A stretch of 64,000 bases of DNA, from NCBI RefSeq assembly GCF_026013905.1, contig NZ_CP110257.1, positions 1,798,001 through 1,862,000 of the forward strand, in the 5' to 3' direction. A program made the position numbers and the translations under genes. Below are positions 57,326-64,000 of this stretch, one piece after another (within the stretch, counting starts at the first letter, position 1; each line of letters opens with the position of its first letter). The stretch comes from Schlegelella aquatica. GTDB taxonomy: Bacteria > Pseudomonadota > Gammaproteobacteria > Burkholderiales > Burkholderiaceae_C. The notes below the pieces were generated by a model. It was not told the origin of the DNA and did not search any database. It saw nothing but the letters and a program-made list of their open reading frames with translations.

Positions 57326-58948
57326 TCAACCCGGCACGGGCGCGCCGTTGGCCCGCCGCGCAGCGGGCGGCACCAGGATCGTCGGAAAGCTCGCCGGCAA
57401 CGTGCGGGGGTAGTCGCGGCTGTAGTGCAGCCCGCGGCTTTCGTGCCGCAGGAGCGCCGAGCGCACGATCAGTTCCGCGCAATCGACCAGATTGCGCAGT
57501 TCCAGCAAGTCGCGCGTGACGCGGAAGTTGGCGTAGTAGTCGTCGATTTCGCTGCGCAGCAGCCGGATGCGGTGCAACGCGCGCTCCAGTCGCCGGGTGG
57601 TGCGCACGATGCCCACGTAGTTCCACATCAACAGGCGCAGCTCGTCCCAGTTGTGGGCGATGACCACCTGCTCGTCCGCGTCCTCGACTTGGCTTTCGTC
57701 CCAGGCGGGCAGCACCGGCAGCGGTTCGTGGTCCTGCGCACCGATGTGCGCAGCCACGGTGCGGCCCAGCACCACGCATTCGAGCAGCGAGTTGCTCGCG
57801 AGCCGGTTGGCGCCATGCAACCCGGTGTAGCTCGTCTCCCCCACCGCATACAGCCCGGGGAGGTCCGTGCGCCCGTCCAGGTCCGTCACCACGCCTCCGC
57901 AGGCGTAGTGCGCCGCCGGCACCACCGGGATCGGCTGGCGCGTGATGTCGATGCCCAGCCGCAGGCACCGCGCATAGATCGTCGGGAAGTGCTCCTTCAG
58001 GAACTCGGCGCCGAGGTGGGTGGCATCGAGCCACACGTGGTCCAGGCCGTGCTTCTTCATCTCGAAGTCGATCGCCCGGGCCACGATGTCGCGCGGCGCC
58101 AGCTCACCGCGCGGATCATGATCCGTCATGAACCGGCGCCCGTCGGGCAGCTTCAGGTGTGCGCCCTCGCCGCGCAAGGCCTCCGTGATGAGGAAGCTGC
58201 GCTCCTGCGGGTGATAGAGACAGGTCGGGTGGAACTGGATGAACTCCATGTTCCCCACGCGGCAGCCTGCGCGCCAGGCCATCGCGATGCCGTCGCCGGT
58301 GGCGGTGTCGGGGTTGCTGGTGTAGCGGTACACCTTGCCCAGCCCGCCGGTGGCGAGCACGACGGCGGCGGCCGGCAGCGTCTCCACCCGGCCGTGCTCG
58401 ATGTCCAGTGCGTACACGCCATAGCAGCGGGGCGGCTCCTCCCGGCGCAGGTGACGCGACGTGATGAGGTCCACAGCCATCCAGCGCTCGCGCAGCCGGA
58501 TGTTGGGATGACGCCGGACCTCGGCCAGCAGCACGTCGTGGATCGCCTTGCCGGTGGCATCGGCCGCATGGGCGATGCGTCGCACCGCATGCCCGCCTTC
58601 GCGCGTGAGGTGCAGGCCCAGCGGGCCGCTCGGGTCCGGCGAGAAGGGCACCCCCTGCGCCACCAGCCATTCGATGGCCTCGGCGCTGTGCTCCGCAATG
58701 AACCGCGCGGTGCGCTCGTCCACCAGGCCAGCGCCGGCATCCTGGGTGTCTCGAACATGGCTCTCGACGCTGTCGTCGCTGCCGAGCACGCCGACGATGC
58801 CTCCCTGAGCCCAGGCGGTCGCTGCCTCTTCCAGCCCCCGCTTGGCCAGCACCACCACGGGCTGGCGGTCCGCCAGGTGCAGCGCCACCGTCAATCCGGC
58901 CAGGCCGGCGCCGATGATGACCACCGGCGCTTGCGTCTCCATAGTCAT
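57326..58948 (-). CDS. nadB: L-aspartate oxidase NadB
   Basis: Oxidises L-aspartate to iminoaspartate for NAD synthesis; the third member of the de novo pathway after nadA and nadC, split from them here by the hut operon. 540 residues. FAD-binding [17 protein letters not shown] at the N-terminus, catalytic [20 protein letters not shown] region, and [13 protein letters not shown] [17 protein letters not shown] plus [18 protein letters not shown]. The ATG at 58948 is followed by a near-normal leader. Confidence 0.95.
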   Translation of the reverse strand: MTMETQAPVVIIGAGLAGLTVALHLADRQPVVVLAKRGLEEAATAWAQGGIVGVLGSDDSVESHVRDTQDAGAGLVDERTARFIAEHSAEAIEWLVAQGVPFSPDPSGPLGLHLTREGGHAVRRIAHAADATGKAIHDVLLAEVRRHPNIRLRERWMAVDLITSRHLRREEPPRCYGVYALDIEHGRVETLPAAAVVLATGGLGKVYRYTSNPDTATGDGIAMAWRAGCRVGNMEFIQFHPTCLYHPQERSFLITEALRGEGAHLKLPDGRRFMTDHDPRGELAPRDIVARAIDFEMKKHGLDHVWLDATHLGAEFLKEHFPTIYARCLRLGIDITRQPIPVVPAAHYACGGVVTDLDGRTDLPGLYAVGETSYTGLHGANRLASNSLLECVVLGRTVAAHIGAQDHEPLPVLPAWDESQVEDADEQVVIAHNWDELRLLMWNYVGIVRTTRRLERALHRIRLLRSEIDDYYANFRVTRDLLELRNLVDCAELIVRSALLRHESRGLHYSRDYPRTLPASFPTILVPPAARRANGAPVPG

Positions 58949-59008
58949 GTGTGATCCGTCGTCGATACGGCGCCTGACGCGCCGGGCGTCGCTGCGTGCG
59001 ACGTCAAT

Positions 59009-59022
59009 TGAGTCACAACTCA
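59009..59022. promoter_or_regulatory. 14-bp imperfect palindrome in the nadB upstream region
   Basis: TGAGTCACAACTCA (TGAGT-CACA-ACTCA) lies between nadB and the divergent roadblock-like gene. It could be an operator for either. No regulator is identifiable. Confidence 0.35.
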
Positions 59023-59152
59023 GCCCTGGTTCATTCTATCGACGCCCCTCGCCCGCGGGCTTCTGGGGCCAGCCTTCCCCGCGGCCCCGGGACCTTCCCC
59101 CATCCGGGGGGCGCGCTACCAGAAACTGGTCGTTACACTGCATCGACACATC

Positions 59153-60451
59153 ATGGGGTCTTCCATGCAGACGTCCAACGCAGCGACCACAAGCCGTACT
59201 CCGGGAGCCGCGAACGCAGGGCCCGTCCCCGCCGGCGAATGGGAAGCGACCATGCCCGCCGACATGATGGCCACGCGCATCATGCGCGGCGAAAAGGAGT
59301 ACCTCGACCCCGCGGAGCGCGAGATCGGCCGCCTCATCGGCCCCAACTTGCGCGAGCTCTTCGTCTCCTGCGACGCCGCGGAGGCGCTGCGCCAGCAATT
59401 CGAGCACCTCGAAAGCCGTCACCTCGCCCTCCACGATCTCGCCGGCGGCCCCACGGGCCTTCAGTTGCTCAAGCAACTGGCCGCCATGGGAAACGGGTCG
59501 ATCCGCCAACTCGTGATCCGGCAGCAAGGGTACGGCACGACCCTGGCCACCATCCGCTACGCCGACTACACGCTGCCGGGCACCTCGACTTCGGTGCGCG
59601 TCTACAGCACCGATGTGGAGGCCACCCCCGCGGCGCAGCAGGCGATTGCCAAGGTCATGATGGAACTCGCTCAGGCCAGCGTGCTCATCCTGAGCGAACA
59701 GGTCGCCCCGGCACCCGCCCACGCACTGCGGCAGGCCTTGCACGCGGTCCACAGTGCCCGCTGGGTCTGCCCCAACCTGCTGGTGCTGCCCCTGGGGCCC
59801 AACGCGGTGTCGGCCGCGGCGTCGCAGTGCAGCCAGGTGGTCCAACGCCACGGCCTGCTGCTGCGCGCCTCGCCGCAGCCCGCTCGCGGCTCGGATGCGT
59901 GGTCCTACATCCTCGGTTTCTGGCAGAAGAACTCCGCGCGCGGCCGGCTGGCCCCGGTGGCCGCCCCTTCACTCGCCCCGCTGACCCTCGACCTGAAGCC
60001 TGCCGGCGACGCGATCACGGACGCCCCGGCGCCCTTCATCGCCCCTACGCCGAGGGTCGCCGCACCAGCCGCTGCGACCGCGGCTGCGCACTCGTCCTCC
60101 GCAGCGCGCTACGTCGAGCAGGTGCGCGGGCTCGCCGGACTGCTCGCCTGTTGCGTCTTCGAGGTGGCGACGGGAGCCCCCCTGGCCCACGCCGGCCACG
60201 CCCCGAGCGCACTCGACATGGCGCGGCAGGGCAGCAACTTGCTCAACGCCCAGCACCTGGCCCGAATGGCCCTGGCACTCGCCGAGCCCGCGCAGGAGCT
60301 GCTCATCTCCTCCGACCGGCACCACCAGGTGGTGCGCCCGGTGCCCGGCCATCCTGAGCTGGCCCTGCACGCCCTGCTCGATCGCAGCAAGACGAACCAG
60401 TCCCTCGTGCGCTTCCAACTCCAACGGCTCGACGGCCTCTGGTCGCGTTGA
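59153..60451 (+). CDS. Roadblock-like two-part protein, paralog B
   Basis: A 432-residue soluble protein, paralog of the protein at 47280-48590. N-terminal part (about 60-200): RELFVSCDAAEALRQQFEHL, TTLATIRYADYTLPG, VYSTDVEATPAAQ. Middle Pro/Ala-rich linker. C-terminal roadblock/LC7-like part: LLACCVFEVATGAPLAHAG and ALLDRSKTNQSLVRFQLQ. Function unknown. It lies next to nadB, while its paralog lies next to nadA, so the two bracket the nad/hut region. An alternative start at Met5 (GSSMQTSN) is possible. Confidence 0.6.
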   Translation: MGSSMQTSNAATTSRTPGAANAGPVPAGEWEATMPADMMATRIMRGEKEYLDPAEREIGRLIGPNLRELFVSCDAAEALRQQFEHLESRHLALHDLAGGPTGLQLLKQLAAMGNGSIRQLVIRQQGYGTTLATIRYADYTLPGTSTSVRVYSTDVEATPAAQQAIAKVMMELAQASVLILSEQVAPAPAHALRQALHAVHSARWVCPNLLVLPLGPNAVSAAASQCSQVVQRHGLLLRASPQPARGSDAWSYILGFWQKNSARGRLAPVAAPSLAPLTLDLKPAGDAITDAPAPFIAPTPRVAAPAAATAAAHSSSAARYVEQVRGLAGLLACCVFEVATGAPLAHAGHAPSALDMARQGSNLLNAQHLARMALALAEPAQELLISSDRHHQVVRPVPGHPELALHALLDRSKTNQSLVRFQLQRLDGLWSR

Positions 60452-60470
60452 AATCGGCCCCGGCGGGCAA

Positions 60471-60501
60471 GGAAAACAAAGGCCCACCGCACAGGTGGGC
60501 C
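60471..60501 (-). terminator. Intrinsic terminator after clpB
   Basis: On the minus strand GGCCCACC-TGTGC-GGTGGGCC is an 8-bp stem followed by TTTGTTTTCC. It lies just after the clpB stop and also near the end of the convergent roadblock-like gene. Confidence 0.78.
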
Positions 60502-60526
60502 CGGGAATGGATGCCGTGACCGGCGT

Positions 60527-63139
<2,613 letters not shown>

Positions 63140-63257
63140 GGGAAAAATCCTCCGGTTGCGACGGAAATGAGGGGAGCCGGTGCCATTTCAAGTGCAACCG
63201 GCACGCCGCAGCCTGCGCTGGGTCAAGGGCGAAGCCCAGTATCGCGCGCGCAGCGCT

Positions 63258-63644
63258 TCACGCCAGCCACTGCCGCGCGGCGACGAAGCCGAGGGCCGCC
63301 CCCGCCAGGCTGCCCACCACATGGGCCAGCGTATGCGCGAGCGCCAAGCCCCAGGCCTGCTTTTGCAACAGGTGCAGCGACTCGACCGAGAACGACGAGA
63401 AGGTGGTGAGCGCGCCCAGGAAGCCCGTGACGAACAGCAGCCGCCAGAACTCGTCGGGGTGGCGGCTGAACCACACGAGGGCGGCCCCGATCAGTACGCC
63501 GCCGACGCAGTTGACCAGCAGTGTGCCCAGCGGAAACCCGGGCCACGCCCCGTTGAGCCAGACGCCGGTCAACCAGCGGGCCCACGCGCCGCCCACCGCG
63601 CCGAGGGCGACCGCCGCCGCGTGCCCCCAGGTCAGTGACTGCAT
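63258..63644 (-). CDS. crcB: Fluoride channel CrcB/Fluc
   Basis: A 128-residue inner-membrane protein with four helices that forms a dual-topology dimer exporting fluoride. Family landmarks are GAVGGAWARWL, TLLVNCVGGVLIGAAL, the phenylalanine-box area TGFLGALTTFSSFS and LHLLQKQ. The ATG at 63644 overlaps the moaE stop by several bases. No fluoride riboswitch is visible upstream. Confidence 0.9.
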   Translation of the reverse strand: MQSLTWGHAAAVALGAVGGAWARWLTGVWLNGAWPGFPLGTLLVNCVGGVLIGAALVWFSRHPDEFWRLLFVTGFLGALTTFSSFSVESLHLLQKQAWGLALAHTLAHVVGSLAGAALGFVAARQWLA

Positions 63645-64000
63645 GCACCCCGCCCTTCGTCGGCCGGCCGCCCCTCGGCGCCGGCCCCGGAAGGCGTGCC
63701 GCGGGCGTCCACGGGCCCCTCGCCCGGCCCGACGCCGGGCATGGCGTTGCCGGCGGCAATCCCCCATCGCGCCAGCGCCGCGTCGTCACTGGCGCGCGCA
63801 TCGACCCATCGGGCCCCCTCGGGGGTGTGTTCCTTCTTCCAGAAGGGTGCCTGGGTCTTGAGGTAGTCCATCAGGAACTCGCATGCCTGGAAGGCCGCGC
63901 CCCGGTGGGCCGCCGTCACTGCCACGAGCACGATCTGATCGCCCGGCGCGAGCGGGCCGACGCGGTGGATGACCCGGGCGGCGCGCACCGGGAAGCGCCG
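63632..64000 (-). CDS. moaE: Molybdopterin synthase catalytic subunit MoaE, N-terminus beyond window
   Basis: The C-terminal part of MoaE, which transfers sulfur to precursor Z with MoaD. The readable part includes RVIHRVGPLAPGDQIVLVAV, AFQACEFLMDYLKTQAPFWK (with the conserved Lys of FWKKE) and GARWVDARASDD. It begins beyond base 64000. The frame before 63988 (ending RRFPV) continues it. The stop overlaps crcB, so moaE-crcB are co-transcribed. Confidence 0.9.
   Translation of the reverse strand, partial: RRFPVRAARVIHRVGPLAPGDQIVLVAVTAAHRGAAFQACEFLMDYLKTQAPFWKKEHTPEGARWVDARASDDAALARWGIAAGNAMPGVGPGEGPVDARGTPSGAGAEGRPADEGRGACSH

Noticed and set aside
63258..63900. Fluoride riboswitch near crcB
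   Set aside because: No conserved pseudoknot-type leader is visible; crcB overlaps moaE and has no leader of its own.

Overview
The window is a GC-rich bacterial chromosome segment, almost certainly from a betaproteobacterium of the order Burkholderiales. Gene content points to the Rubrivivax/Leptothrix/Caldimonas side of that order. Evidence: very high GC with strong third-position bias, a PhaR polyhydroxyalkanoate regulator plus a 3-hydroxybutyrate dehydrogenase, a ratA-rnfH pair divergent from smpB, a guaB-guaA cluster near tadA, and the relA, ompR-envZ, ispD-ispF and nadA-nadC sets typical of the group. There is one tRNA gene (Val, anticodon GAC), and no rRNA, CRISPR array, transposase or integrase. 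Species cannot be named from the sequence alone.

Layout. 1-1488 (minus): LD-carboxypeptidase (cut by the window edge), tadA and a small membrane protein. 1594-7699: a 6.1-kb block carrying four translationally coupled plus-strand transport/stress genes (CPA2 antiporter, universal stress protein, SLC13-type transporter, Na/Pi cotransporter). It is bounded by a 16-bp direct repeat of the 3' end of guaA and looks like an island inserted at guaA. 7685-10811 (minus): guaA and guaB. 11046-16290: small envelope protein, rnfH, ratA, smpB with a duplicated 3' end, a trans-sulfuration PLP enzyme, rimO and phaR. 16629-20338: a coupled P-type ATPase and Na+/Ca2+ exchanger. 20425-25353: tRNA-Val, relA, an alpha/beta hydrolase, 3-hydroxybutyrate dehydrogenase and a SIMPL-domain protein. 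25569-33479: ompR, envZ, ispF, ispD, mfd and serB. 33578-36807: a hemerythrin-like fragment and a minus-strand operon of Lrp regulator, RraA-like protein, a frameshifted PNPOx-like gene and a PNPOx-GAF-winged-helix protein. 36957-43014: an EamA exporter, a cobalamin riboswitch with btuB-btuC-btuD, and convergent btuF. 43008-47088: a TPP enzyme, an MFS transporter and a divergent AraC regulator. 47280-60451: two paralogous roadblock-like proteins flanking nadA-nadC, a 202-bp tandem repeat, a complete hut operon, a ComFB-like protein and nadB. 60527-64000 (minus): clpB, crcB and moaE (cut by the window edge).

Functionally the window joins purine synthesis (guaBA), NAD synthesis (nadA, nadB, nadC), isoprenoid precursor synthesis (ispD, ispF), B12 uptake under riboswitch control, histidine catabolism behind a HutC-type operator, PHB metabolism, the stringent response, and cation/phosphate homeostasis. 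The most unusual items are the guaA-linked direct repeat and its cargo block, the pair of roadblock-like paralogs bracketing the nad/hut region, the PNPOx/RraA/Lrp operon with its three-domain sensor, and the tandem repeats at 50865-51358 and 12800-12946.
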